64,000 bases of DNA from Lachnospiraceae bacterium. Lineage in GTDB: Bacteria > Bacillota > Clostridia > Lachnospirales > Lachnospiraceae. Both the position numbers and the translations under genes were made by a program. The stretch's first letter is position 1. Every line of letters starts with the position of its first letter. The notes beneath the pieces are model-generated. The model searched no databases and was not told the DNA's origin. It saw only the letters and a list, made by a program, of their open reading frames with translations. Below, piece after piece: positions 16,059-25,207 of this stretch. The stretch spans positions 1 to 64,000 of the forward strand of contig JAILKJ010000077.1 in assembly GCA_024693845.1 (NCBI GenBank), in the 5' to 3' direction.

Positions 16059-16655
16059 ATGAAACAGACAAAAAACATCCGTAAGGCGAAAGAGCAGATG
16101 GCAAAAAAACTCAGAGAGATCGACGAAACAGAGCGGGAAAGAAAGCATGAGCAGCGCAGACAATACCGTCACGACAAGCGGGAACTGAAGCGGGTGCTCC
16201 TGGGACATACCCACCAGAATGAGGAGGGACGCCTGACTGCGGATCAGGGCCCGGTGGCCATCAACCGTTTCGGCGTGGAGGACGGCGCGGTACAGGTGTA
16301 TTTTTTGGGCATCATGCTCAGTCGAAAGACCTATCGTTCCAAGCTGAGCCGTGAGGACTTTCTGGCAGTATCCGACAGTGCCATGGCCAATATCGGACGT
16401 CGCGTGATCCTGGAAAAAAACGACGGCCTGCCGGCAGTATTCCGCAGGTTCAAATTATCCGTCCCCGTACTTTTATACCTGGAAGAGACGGAAGTTGATG
16501 GCGAATATGCTGCAGTTGCGGTTACCGCCAAGGCCCTTACGGGTTTTCGTTCCATGCATGCCATCCGAAGAGCATTCGAAAAGGAGATGGGCGAAAGGCT
16601 CATCGATGTCGCGAAAGAGAGCAAAAAAAGGCGAAAGGGAGATGATCGGATATGA
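16059..16655 (+). CDS. Conserved-looking T4SS-locus protein of unknown function
   Basis: About 198 residues with no family I can name. The first ~65 residues are very basic and helical, dense in Lys, Arg and Glu (RETERERKHEQRRQ-like). The remainder looks like a compact alpha/beta domain with GAVQVYFLGIMLSRKTY. There is no signal peptide or membrane helix. It sits between the pilin and the coupling ATPase and overlaps the latter by four bases (ATGA), so translation is coupled. The start is uncertain: ATG 16047 falls inside the hairpin, 16059 and 16098 both lack a clear Shine-Dalgarno sequence. A cytosolic partner of the coupling protein is a reasonable guess only. Confidence 0.6.
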   Translation: MKQTKNIRKAKEQMAKKLREIDETERERKHEQRRQYRHDKRELKRVLLGHTHQNEEGRLTADQGPVAINRFGVEDGAVQVYFLGIMLSRKTYRSKLSREDFLAVSDSAMANIGRRVILEKNDGLPAVFRRFKLSVPVLLYLEETEVDGEYAAVAVTAKALTGFRSMHAIRRAFEKEMGERLIDVAKESKKRRKGDDRI

Positions 16656-18673
16656 AAGAATTTTTTCAAAAAAGCTTTTGGGCTAAGTTCATCGTCTGGG
16701 GAGTCCTGATCATCGGCGGTGCGGCCTTTATCGGGTACGTGCTGGAGAACCTTATGCTGAACGTACCTTCCCTGATGAGCGGGCAGGGGATGCATTTTTC
16801 GCCGGCCGTTTTGCTTCAGGGGAGAACCTGGATCATTGGTTTTCTCGCTGTCGGAGCCGGAGGAGCTCTGATGGCGTTGAACGGGGATCTTGGTCATCCT
16901 TTTCGATCTACGGGAACCGACCTTTTGAAGGGCGGTAAGGATGCCCGGGTGGAAGGAGCTTTGGAGAACTCCCGCTGGCTGACGGACAAGGAGCGCGACA
17001 AATACTGGGCGCCCTTCTCTTACGACCAGATGGATAAAGTAAAAAAAGACGGTATTCCGGTACGCGCCGTACTGGATAAAAAGGGGATGCTCCGAGGCAA
17101 TTTTCTGTCCGGGGCTCATTCGCTTGTTATAGGTGCTACCGGTTCCGGTAAAACCACCACTTTCATCAACCCCATGATCCAGCTCATCGGAGCCACCAAC
17201 TGCGGCTCATCCATGATCATGACAGACCCTAAGGGCGAGCTTTTTTCCCTGCATTCGGAGTTCCTGAAAAAGCGGGGATACAACGTGCTCCTTCTGGATC
17301 TGCGTGATACTTACTCCTCCAGCCGATGGAATCCGTTGGACTCCATCTGGGATATGTACCAGGAGTATCTGGAGGCCGGCAAGGGCATTAAAGCCCATAA
17401 GGATTCCATGGACAAATATCCTGATCTAAAGGTCATGGACGGCAAACCGGACGACGGGGCCATCTGGATCGAGTGGCAGGGCAAAGCTTACGCCGATCCC
17501 ACCCACTGCCAGGATGATGTGAACGTGGAAAAGCAGAAGATCTATGATGAGATGTACGAGGATCTGAACGATCTGGTCTGCGTCATCTGTCCCGTGGAAA
17601 ATGAAAAGGATCCCGTTTGGGAGAAGGGTGCCAGATCCATTATCATGGCCACCTTCCTTGCCATGCTGGAGGACAGTGCCGATCCCGAGAACGGCATGAC
17701 CAGAGACAAGTTCAACTTCTTCAACCTCAACAAGATCCTGACCAATTCGGAGAATGAGTTTGAAGCCCTCAAGCGTTACTTCGAAGGACGCAGCAAGCTG
17801 TCCCAGGCGGTTACCCTGTCAAGGCAGGTACTTTCCGCAGCGGATACCACGCTTTCGTCCTATATGTCCATTACCTTCGATAAGCTGAACATGTTCAATG
17901 ACCGCGGCCTCTGCGGTCTGACCAGTGCCACGGATATCAAGGCGGCGGATTTTGCCTTTACCCCCACGGCGCTGTTTATGAAGATCCCGGATGAGAAGGA
18001 TACCAGGCATGGTCTGGCGGCCGTTTTCATCCTGTGTATGTACAAGGCACTGATCAAGGTGGCCAGTTCCAGAGAGGATCTTTCCCTTCCCAGGAATGTT
18101 TACTTCCTTCTCGATGAGTTTGGTAACATGCCCAAGATCGAGAAGTTCGATAAGATGATCACCGTAGGACGTTCCAGAAAGATCTGGTTCAACATGGTGG
18201 TACAGTCCTACTCCCAGCTGAACAACGTATACGGCGAGCAGGTGGCGGATATCGTTAAGTCCAACTGCGGCGTGAAGATGTTCATCGGTTCCAACGATAT
18301 CGGAACCTGTAAGGAGTTCTCGGAGCTTTGCGGAAACATGACGGTGAAGACAACCTCCACCTCTTCTTCCGTGGGACAGAAGGAGGGCGATATCAATCTG
18401 TCCACCCAGACCCAGGTTCGTCCCCTGATCTATCCTTCCGAGCTGCAGAAGCTTAACAATGCGGAATCCACCGGTAATTCCATCATCGTTACCTTCGGTA
18501 ATTACCCGCTGATGACCAAGTACACCCCTTCCTACAAGTGCAAGTACTATCAGTTCGGTACCATGGATATGGGTGAGCTGCGAAGCCACATGTTTAAGGC
18601 GGATGAAGTATTCTACGATATCGACGAGCGCAATGAACGCGTTCTGGGCGGCTCTGAGGCTGAAGCAAGTTGA
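16652..18673 (+). CDS. VirD4/TraG-family type IV coupling ATPase
   Basis: A 673-residue membrane-bound hexameric ATPase of the type that brings substrates to a T4SS channel. Two N-terminal membrane helices (about 9-30 and 52-73) precede the RecA-like motor. Walker A is GATGSGKTT (about 161-169). An extended TraG insertion lies between residues 210 and 330. Walker B is FLLDEFGNMP (about 485), followed by the TraG-type GRSRKIWFNMVVQSYSQL arginine/glutamine motif. The family normally couples a relaxase-DNA complex to the channel, but some members take protein substrates. No relaxase is encoded here, which points to protein export or a relaxase elsewhere. It ends a transcript 29 bases before ECF promoter 2. 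Confidence 0.92.
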   Translation: MKEFFQKSFWAKFIVWGVLIIGGAAFIGYVLENLMLNVPSLMSGQGMHFSPAVLLQGRTWIIGFLAVGAGGALMALNGDLGHPFRSTGTDLLKGGKDARVEGALENSRWLTDKERDKYWAPFSYDQMDKVKKDGIPVRAVLDKKGMLRGNFLSGAHSLVIGATGSGKTTTFINPMIQLIGATNCGSSMIMTDPKGELFSLHSEFLKKRGYNVLLLDLRDTYSSSRWNPLDSIWDMYQEYLEAGKGIKAHKDSMDKYPDLKVMDGKPDDGAIWIEWQGKAYADPTHCQDDVNVEKQKIYDEMYEDLNDLVCVICPVENEKDPVWEKGARSIIMATFLAMLEDSADPENGMTRDKFNFFNLNKILTNSENEFEALKRYFEGRSKLSQAVTLSRQVLSAADTTLSSYMSITFDKLNMFNDRGLCGLTSATDIKAADFAFTPTALFMKIPDEKDTRHGLAAVFILCMYKALIKVASSREDLSLPRNVYFLLDEFGNMPKIEKFDKMITVGRSRKIWFNMVVQSYSQLNNVYGEQVADIVKSNCGVKMFIGSNDIGTCKEFSELCGNMTVKTTSTSSSVGQKEGDINLSTQTQVRPLIYPSELQKLNNAESTGNSIIVTFGNYPLMTKYTPSYKCKYYQFGTMDMGELRSHMFKADEVFYDIDERNERVLGGSEAEAS

Positions 18674-18701
18674 CCCGCCGAAGATAAATAATGCAACTTA
18701 G

Positions 18702-18731
18702 TGCAACCAAACGCCACCCCCGGGGGTATTA
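18702..18731 (+). promoter_or_regulatory. Candidate ECF promoter 2
   Basis: TGCAACC at 18702-18708, 17 bases, GTATTA at 18726-18731. The first four spacer bases (AAAC) also match ECF promoter 1. The ATG is 55 bases downstream. Confidence 0.75.
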
Positions 18732-18785
18732 CAGACAGATACGAAAACAACACACCCACGATCATAAGAACAGGCGGGAAAAGCG

Positions 18786-20609
18786 ATGAAGGAACTGGAC
18801 GAAAACCTCGAAGAGAAAGAAAAAGAGCAGATCAAAAACGTCAAAGAGACGGAAAAAAAGATCGAGGATGACATTGATAAGAATCTGAATATCAATGAGC
18901 TGCAGGGACATCCCGAGCTGAATCAGGACGCCAAGGATACCCAGGCTGTTGCCAATGAAAAGGTGGAGGCTCAGGAACGCCTTCGTAAGGAGGAACAGGT
19001 CAAGCAGCAGCAGAAGATGGGCATTGATGAGATGGCCAAGAAGGAGGAAGAGAAGGCCGCTGCTCAGAACCGGCAGCAGATGAAGCCCCCCCATCCTCCG
19101 GGACCGCCTAAGGACCCACAGCAGCCGGGGATGCAGCAGCCTAATGTGGTGATGCAGCCGGTGCAGCAGCCCATGACGGTGGAGCAGATGCAGCAGCAGA
19201 TGATCTGGATGCAGCAGCAGATGATGCAGATGCAGCAGACTATCCAGATGCAGCAGATGCAGCTTGCCGGGGTACAGCCGCAGCAGATGCAACCCCAGCA
19301 GATGCAACAGCCGAACATGCAGAATATGCAGATGCCTCAGCAGCAACAGCAGATGATGCAGCAGAATCAGCAGAATCCTCAGATGCAGCCAAGGCGTCAG
19401 AAGAATCCTGCCGCGATCACGGATCCCATGGATACCATCCGCAGGAAACTTCAGCATGAAAGCCTCAGGTACGAGAAGATCGCCAAGGACGCCACCGGTA
19501 AGGATTATGCAAAAAAGAGGGTGCCGGGTAATGTGGGAGCCAAGTATTATTATGCGGCCGTAAGGGATTACCATAAAGACATTCTCAAGAAGATGAAGTC
19601 TCTTCCCACCGAAGAGCTGCAGAAAAAATATTATGCAAAGTATTACAACCAGGAAACCATAAACAGCTATGTGCTTTCCCGGGCCAAAGATCCGGTATAC
19701 CGCCATATGGTGGATACCTACAAGCAGAGTCAGGTCATGGAATCCTATGAGAAATTCCGACACGACCGCAGACATCCCGCTGATTTCGGATACGCCCCTT
19801 ACGGAAAGGACGCACAGACCGGTAATGCAAGGGCCTATCAGGGCTTTAATACAAAAAGCTATCTTTACGAAAAAGAGGGCACCGGCAAGGACAGCGTCTG
19901 GGAAGAATTCCGTCAGGAAATGGAAAAATACAATGAACTGTGCCTGAAGCAGGGTACGGAAGCCGTAACACCGGGGATGGTGCAGGATCAGGCGGAAAGA
20001 CTCCGGGAAAAGGCAGATCTGGCCATTCTCACCTATGACGGTGACTGGCGGGGCAGAGGGAAACCTTTTGTGGCTGAGGCCAAAAAGGTTAAGACCTATC
20101 TGGACGAGGTGGATGAGTACGGACCCGAAGCGGCCGCTCTTCGCAGAACCTGTCGGGAAAAGATCGAGAAGGGCGAAAACCTCAAGGCGGGTCTTAAGAA
20201 CCAGCAGGAGGCAGCGGATTATCTGGTGGCCAAAAAACTCATGAATCCCAAGAATCCTCATGCAAAGCAGTTCTGGGACCAGTTTAAAGCGGAAACCGAT
20301 GATCCCGAAATGCGTTATGGCAAAGCGGTCAGCAAGATCGACAACCTCAGAAGCCAGACCCTGAGGGATCCTGCCTTCAGTGTGGCGCTCCAGTCCAACA
20401 GCTCCATGAAGAGCTTCGAGAAGACCTATAACCAGATGGTACAGGAACGGGGCGTTAAGGAGATCGGCAGACGGGATAAGGAAGTTTACCGTCAGCATCT
20501 GGCGGATGAAACGATCCGAAAGCGTGAACAGAAGGAACGCGAGAAGGAAGAAAGTACGAGAAAGAGCGAGAGGAAGAAGCTCGACCAGCTGAAATCCCTG
20601 GGAAGATAA
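18786..20609 (+). CDS. Coiled-coil and Gln/Met-rich cytosolic protein of the T4SS locus
   Basis: A 607-residue protein without signal peptide or membrane helices and without a family I recognise. Residues 1-90 are a highly charged coiled coil. Residues 95-215 are low complexity: a Pro-rich stretch (PPHPPGPPKDP) then repeated MQQ/QMQ units encoded by ATGCAGCAG triplets. Residues 215-600 are helical, charged and Tyr/Lys-rich, ending in another coiled coil (REQKEREKEESTRK). It begins the second ECF-driven unit and is followed 21 bases on by an exported protein gene. It could be a scaffold or a chaperone for secreted substrates; that is inference. GCGGGAAAAG lies upstream of the ATG. Confidence 0.7.
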   Translation: MKELDENLEEKEKEQIKNVKETEKKIEDDIDKNLNINELQGHPELNQDAKDTQAVANEKVEAQERLRKEEQVKQQQKMGIDEMAKKEEEKAAAQNRQQMKPPHPPGPPKDPQQPGMQQPNVVMQPVQQPMTVEQMQQQMIWMQQQMMQMQQTIQMQQMQLAGVQPQQMQPQQMQQPNMQNMQMPQQQQQMMQQNQQNPQMQPRRQKNPAAITDPMDTIRRKLQHESLRYEKIAKDATGKDYAKKRVPGNVGAKYYYAAVRDYHKDILKKMKSLPTEELQKKYYAKYYNQETINSYVLSRAKDPVYRHMVDTYKQSQVMESYEKFRHDRRHPADFGYAPYGKDAQTGNARAYQGFNTKSYLYEKEGTGKDSVWEEFRQEMEKYNELCLKQGTEAVTPGMVQDQAERLREKADLAILTYDGDWRGRGKPFVAEAKKVKTYLDEVDEYGPEAAALRRTCREKIEKGENLKAGLKNQQEAADYLVAKKLMNPKNPHAKQFWDQFKAETDDPEMRYGKAVSKIDNLRSQTLRDPAFSVALQSNSSMKSFEKTYNQMVQERGVKEIGRRDKEVYRQHLADETIRKREQKEREKEESTRKSERKKLDQLKSLGR

Positions 20610-20630
20610 TGCCAAAGAGGCGGAGAAGTG

Positions 20631-22127
20631 ATGAGAAAGAAATCGGAACCGAAGACAAGAGTATATAGAAATCACCGAAGAAGAGCCCTGGCTCTGGTCA
20701 CGGCAGCGTGCGTTTGCTTCAGCTATATCGCAAGACCGGAATCCACCATCCGTGTGGATGCGGAGGAGACAGCGGATGAACTGACCTACTATGAATGGGT
20801 GGGCATCAACGACATCTACAACTTCCTGTTGAAGCCGGAGAACACCAAGCTGCGGATCATGATCTGCTGGGACGAAGGCGGTCATAAGTATATCTCCGGT
20901 ACGGGATTTCATGACAGGTGGTATGATGCCGTGAGCTGCGACAGCGACAGACAGGTGGACAGAACGGAGACCAAATGGCTGACGGACAACGGCAGAGGCG
21001 CACCGTTCTTTACCTGTAAGGGAGAAAGGGACAAGGACAACGATTACTATCCCAAGGTAACCATCTATCAGGGGGAGACCACCGGCAGGATCGTTACTGA
21101 TAAGGCGGGAAATCAATACACGTCCTATTCGGAGAAGCATACGGACCGAAGGATCACCGCAGACGGTGACTATTTGGAGCTGGTCATCAACAAACATACC
21201 AACGTGGGCGGTGTCCAGTGGACGGTAGAAAAAAGAGGCACCGACAGCATCGGCGTGGCCGGCGTGAACATCTTCCAGAACGTATCCGGACGCGACCCCG
21301 TCTTTAAGAAAAAGTCGGATTCCATTTCCACAGAGTATGAGACCAAGGAGAGCCACCGTCATTGGTTTTACCTGTATCACGGCACAGAGGTTAAGGTGAA
21401 CCGGTATCCTGCGGGTATTCACTGTTACAGCGGTCAGGTAACTTCCCTGAAGAAGATGTCTCTTCTCCCGGAAAAAAGTGTGACCGTCGTGGAGCCCGGC
21501 GCCGTACTTTCCATCAATTCCACCGTCCTTCTCAGCGGTAAGATCGTAGTGGACGGCGGAACGCTGGTGGTTCAGGACGGAGCAACCCTGATGACTTATT
21601 CCCGTGACGGAGCGGTAGAGGGTTCGGGTTGTATCGAATGCAAGAACGGTGGTGCCGTCGTTGTCATGAACAAGGGCAGAGTGGCCCTGGGAAGATTGAA
21701 TCCTTCGTCCACCGCCTGCTCCGCGGCAGGTCAGATCAGCCTGACGGAAGGCGGCAAGCTTTACAATTTCGGAATGGTGATGTGTAACCGTCTTATCATG
21801 AACAGCTCCGCCGAGATCGAGAACAGGCCCAATTCCGTCCTGTACGCCGGCTATCAGTTTACGGATTATGGTGCGACGAGGTTCTATTTTAACACTGACT
21901 GGAATACCAACAGCACCAGATTTGCCGCACGAGGTACCGGCGGATGCCTCATCAGCGCATCGGCAAGCGGGGTGAAATCCATGGAAGGCGAGAACCTGCG
22001 GGTGATCAATAAGGGTACCATTTACCTGTCAAGCGGCTATTCTCCCGGCAGCGGCTTTGCGGGACTTGTAAAGGGCAATGCAGTGAAATACACCCAAAAG
22101 ACTGTAACCTTTATGGAACAATTCTAA
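20631..22127 (+). CDS. Exported protein with a beta-helix-like repeat region
   Basis: A 498-residue protein with an N-terminal signal sequence: a strongly basic start (RKKSEPKTRVYRNHRRR) then a hydrophobic core (ALALVTAACVCFSYIA). The N-terminal half (about 45-270) is not recognised. From about 285 to 440 there are short beta-strand repeats of the G.L.V..GA.L pattern (SGKIVVDGGTLVVQDGATLM), suggesting a right-handed beta-helix as in adhesins and pectate lyase-like proteins. There is no LPXTG sorting signal. The start is ATG 20631 with GCGGAG before it; a GTG immediately upstream is less likely. It is in one run with a lipoprotein gene. Probably surface-exposed, function unknown. Confidence 0.68.
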   Translation: MRKKSEPKTRVYRNHRRRALALVTAACVCFSYIARPESTIRVDAEETADELTYYEWVGINDIYNFLLKPENTKLRIMICWDEGGHKYISGTGFHDRWYDAVSCDSDRQVDRTETKWLTDNGRGAPFFTCKGERDKDNDYYPKVTIYQGETTGRIVTDKAGNQYTSYSEKHTDRRITADGDYLELVINKHTNVGGVQWTVEKRGTDSIGVAGVNIFQNVSGRDPVFKKKSDSISTEYETKESHRHWFYLYHGTEVKVNRYPAGIHCYSGQVTSLKKMSLLPEKSVTVVEPGAVLSINSTVLLSGKIVVDGGTLVVQDGATLMTYSRDGAVEGSGCIECKNGGAVVVMNKGRVALGRLNPSSTACSAAGQISLTEGGKLYNFGMVMCNRLIMNSSAEIENRPNSVLYAGYQFTDYGATRFYFNTDWNTNSTRFAARGTGGCLISASASGVKSMEGENLRVINKGTIYLSSGYSPGSGFAGLVKGNAVKYTQKTVTFMEQF

Positions 22128-22158
22128 ACCACAGGAACCATAACGGAAGAAACGAAAA

Positions 22159-23754
22159 ATGAGAATGAGCAAAAAAATTATGACATTGAACAAGGCCATT
22201 ATGCGGGCAGCGTTTGCGACGCTGCTCCTTGCCATGCCCATACTGCTTTCCGGTTGCGGTAAGAGCGAGATCTTTGAGGGGGGTGCGGATTATCCCTACA
22301 CGGTGGAGCAAAAAACAAACGGCAAGCTGGTGGTCACCCTGGACGGCAGTAAAACACCGGGACATGTGTGGGAATGTGAACTGGTCACCACCACTCTTGT
22401 GCAGGCCGATGAAGAGGGAAACCCCGCGGATCCCGTGATCACGGAGCCGCCGGTTACCGTAAAACAAAAGGGAAAAGAGAAAAACGGCAAGGCAAAATTC
22501 GTGGTAAAACCCAGGGAGGAAAACGGGAATTACCGCATCGCCTTTATCCGCAAGAATCCTCAAAGTCAGGAACAGGATGGGGAAGCGACGGAAGCAGCCG
22601 CGGAGGGAGAAGAGTTTTCCTTTGCACAGGAACTGATGCGTCAATCGGAGCAAAGAGAAGACGTCAGTGATGAGATCTCCGTTGTGGTGTCCGTGGAAAG
22701 AAACAATAACGGCAAACTACTGACTAAGGTGGGCCAGATCGAAGTGACCGAGATGACGGGTATCGTGAATCTGGCAGCGGACACGCCTTATCCCTGCAAC
22801 TATCAGGTGAACAGGGAACAGGTTTTTGAGCTCAGGATCCCGAATTTCAATGATCTGTCCATCAGACTTGATAACGCGGATGGAGAAGGCGAAAAGATAG
22901 AAGGCGGCAGCGATCAGACTGAGCAGACCGATGTATCGGAACAGGAGAGAGAGATAACCGCCGGAGCCGGAGGACTGATCGTTGATGAGCAGGCCGCAGG
23001 ACAGGAAGGCGGCGGTGAGTACGATTACAGTGATATTGATGATCCGCAGCTTCTGGCAGAGCTGAAGGCATTGGATGAACAGATCGCCAACGAAGAAGGA
23101 AGAGCCTACGCCGGTGATGAAATGCTGGCAAGGTACGGCATGCTGGCCTCCGGTGAAGAGGGAGAAGATGATGCCTGGTATAAGAATCCGGATCTGCACA
23201 TATGGAAAAAGAATATAAGCTATAACGAAGATCAGTCGGAAATGCGTCTGCAGCTGCAGGCTATGACATCCGGCTGGTGCAGGCTGACGCTGGAAAGCGA
23301 AGCTACCGGCAGGAAACTGAGCTTCCTTCTGCGTTCTTTCGGCAACAGCATCAGGGTATGGGAAGCGACCTGCGAAGGCGGCGAGCAGGCAGTGGAAGGT
23401 GCGGTATATGACTCCACTCAGCCGGATGCCCATCAGACGGATGAGGAATTCCTGGCAGCGGGACAGGCCGATGGTTCTCTTGACCAGAGAAAAGCCGAGC
23501 TGGAGGAAGAGAAGAAGACGGGCACCACCGAGGCAGAACGACTTAAGGCCATTGAAGCGGCTGAAGCCGAGGCACAGAAAGCGGAGCAGGAAGAGAGCAA
23601 AAGCGAAACCGATACGGTAACCGTGACAGATACCGAAGCAGCCCCGGATACGGACACCAACACAGACACTAATACAGATACAAATACAGACACCAACACG
23701 GAAACAAACACGGAAACAAACACGGAAACCACTACGGATACTGCGGCGCAGTAA
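22159..23754 (+). CDS. Lipoprotein of unknown function with Thr/Asn/Asp repeat tail
   Basis: A 531-residue protein with a lipoprotein signal peptide; the lipobox is LLSGC, with the lipid-bearing Cys about residue 33. The central part (about 45-410) has two regions with beta-sandwich character separated by acidic low-complexity stretches, but no named domain. Residues 430-485 are a charged Glu/Ala/Lys helix. The last ~45 residues are repeats of TDTN then TETN, encoded by a short tandem nucleotide repeat at about 23645-23735. It follows the exported beta-helix protein by 31 bases. It probably sits on the outer face of the membrane as an envelope component of the T4SS, by position only. Confidence 0.72.
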   Translation: MRMSKKIMTLNKAIMRAAFATLLLAMPILLSGCGKSEIFEGGADYPYTVEQKTNGKLVVTLDGSKTPGHVWECELVTTTLVQADEEGNPADPVITEPPVTVKQKGKEKNGKAKFVVKPREENGNYRIAFIRKNPQSQEQDGEATEAAAEGEEFSFAQELMRQSEQREDVSDEISVVVSVERNNNGKLLTKVGQIEVTEMTGIVNLAADTPYPCNYQVNREQVFELRIPNFNDLSIRLDNADGEGEKIEGGSDQTEQTDVSEQEREITAGAGGLIVDEQAAGQEGGGEYDYSDIDDPQLLAELKALDEQIANEEGRAYAGDEMLARYGMLASGEEGEDDAWYKNPDLHIWKKNISYNEDQSEMRLQLQAMTSGWCRLTLESEATGRKLSFLLRSFGNSIRVWEATCEGGEQAVEGAVYDSTQPDAHQTDEEFLAAGQADGSLDQRKAELEEEKKTGTTEAERLKAIEAAEAEAQKAEQEESKSETDTVTVTDTEAAPDTDTNTDTNTDTNTDTNTETNTETNTETTTDTAAQ

Positions 23755-23800
23755 GGGAAAGTAGTCGCCGGGAGCATGTAAGGAAAGAAACACATTTCCA

Positions 23801-23830
23801 TGCAACCGAAGACGACAAACCCATGTATTC
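23801..23830 (+). promoter_or_regulatory. Candidate ECF promoter 3
   Basis: TGCAACC at 23801-23807, 17 bases, GTATTC at 23825-23830, in the 110-base gap before the next gene. The ATG is 35 bases downstream. Confidence 0.72.
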
Positions 23831-23864
23831 TGTATGAAAGGTTTCACCCGGGAAGGAAACCTAC

Positions 23865-25184
23865 ATGAAAAAACTAACGCTGATCAGAAAAGCGAAACCG
23901 GTCATGACTGCGATCCTTATGGCAGCGGCTATGCTGATGAGTCCCGTAGGGACAACCACAGCAACGGCTGCCATGACGGATATCGATATCAATGCACCGG
24001 CACTGCCCAGCCAGGAACCTCAGCCGGCAGAGCAGGTTCAGGAGGATCAGCCGACTACGCAGACAGATACCCAGACTACGGAGGACCGCGTCCGGGAAGC
24101 CGTGAATGCGGGCTCGGGAACCGGGCAGAGTACAAGCGGCGTAGCAGGCTTCGGCGACGAGACAGGCGACAGTGAAGGTGATCAGCAGCAGGAAGATGAG
24201 GACACCTCCCTGCCGGAGTGGACTGAAAAGATCACCAGCGGAAAGGGCGAGTCTTCGGTGGGTTTTTCCGGAAGCAACAGCGGGAATGCCGGTTTTTCTC
24301 AGGAGATCATGAGTTATGAGGGAGAGCTGGATCCGGTAAGCAGAGCACCCTTAAACAGTGACGGTACTTCCACGGATCCGGAGCAGGTGATCTCTCTGTC
24401 GGAAAAAGTATCCTATGACAGAGCAGTGGGAATGTTTGTTTTTCATTCCACGCGGTATGATGCCGAGATTCGCTCGGATATGGCGGACGGCATGATCACC
24501 AGGGACGTGGTCCGGATCGACATTCCCGAAGGGATTCCCTATACTCTTTACCGTAACGGAGAGGTGGTAGAGGAACCGAACATGGCAAAGATCTATGAAC
24601 CCGGCTCCTATGTAGTCAGACTGGGCAGAGACAACGATGTGGAGGATCTTTTTTCCTTCACCATCATAACCGCACTGACAGGTAGTGTGAATTACTACGA
24701 TATGCCGGACGGTTTTCAGGTGGACAGGGTATGTATCGACGGAGTTCAGATCAACAATAACCGTACCCGGGCAGAGCTGGTCCTGGAGGGAGAGTATGAT
24801 ATCGATTACAGCTGTCCCAAGGCCGGGATATCCTATTCCCTGCGGGTAACCATCGACCATACACCCCCGGAGGTCATCTTCATCGGCGTGGACGAAAGTG
24901 GTACTGCCAGAGGTCCGGTGACCTGGGAGGGACTGAAGGAAGGGGAAAGCCTCAGCTTTCTCAAGGACGGAAAAGAGTTTAAGAACGGCAGCGGTAAGCT
25001 GACACAGACAGGTCAGTATGTGATCACTGCCACGGACCAGGCGGGAAATGAAAGTGAGTATTACATCACGATCTTATTGTATTTAAATGCGCAGAGCGTT
25101 GTATTTATGGCACTTTTTGTTGCGATCATTGCAGCCGTACTGATCTATCTGCATTTTGAAAAGGCAAGACTGCGGGTAAGATAA
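23865..25184 (+). CDS. Exported single-pass membrane protein with Ig-like domains
   Basis: A 439-residue type I membrane protein. It has a signal peptide (MKKLTLIRKAKPVMTAILMA, cleavage probably near ATAAM), an acidic Gln/Thr/Glu-rich linker (about 40-150), then beta-sandwich regions. The last extracellular one (about 325-405) has the VTIDHTPPEV and ATDQAGNESEYYITI pattern of bacterial Ig-like/Big domains. A C-terminal membrane helix (about 411-431) ends in a short basic tail. It is the first gene behind ECF promoter 3 and precedes the VirB6-like channel gene by 23 bases. It could be an extracytoplasmic T4SS component in the place of VirB8/TcpC-type proteins, though I see no VirB8 fold signature. 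Confidence 0.72.
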   Translation: MKKLTLIRKAKPVMTAILMAAAMLMSPVGTTTATAAMTDIDINAPALPSQEPQPAEQVQEDQPTTQTDTQTTEDRVREAVNAGSGTGQSTSGVAGFGDETGDSEGDQQQEDEDTSLPEWTEKITSGKGESSVGFSGSNSGNAGFSQEIMSYEGELDPVSRAPLNSDGTSTDPEQVISLSEKVSYDRAVGMFVFHSTRYDAEIRSDMADGMITRDVVRIDIPEGIPYTLYRNGEVVEEPNMAKIYEPGSYVVRLGRDNDVEDLFSFTIITALTGSVNYYDMPDGFQVDRVCIDGVQINNNRTRAELVLEGEYDIDYSCPKAGISYSLRVTIDHTPPEVIFIGVDESGTARGPVTWEGLKEGESLSFLKDGKEFKNGSGKLTQTGQYVITATDQAGNESEYYITILLYLNAQSVVFMALFVAIIAAVLIYLHFEKARLRVR

Positions 25185-25207
25185 GTGGCGTGGAGGAATG
25201 ATTCATT

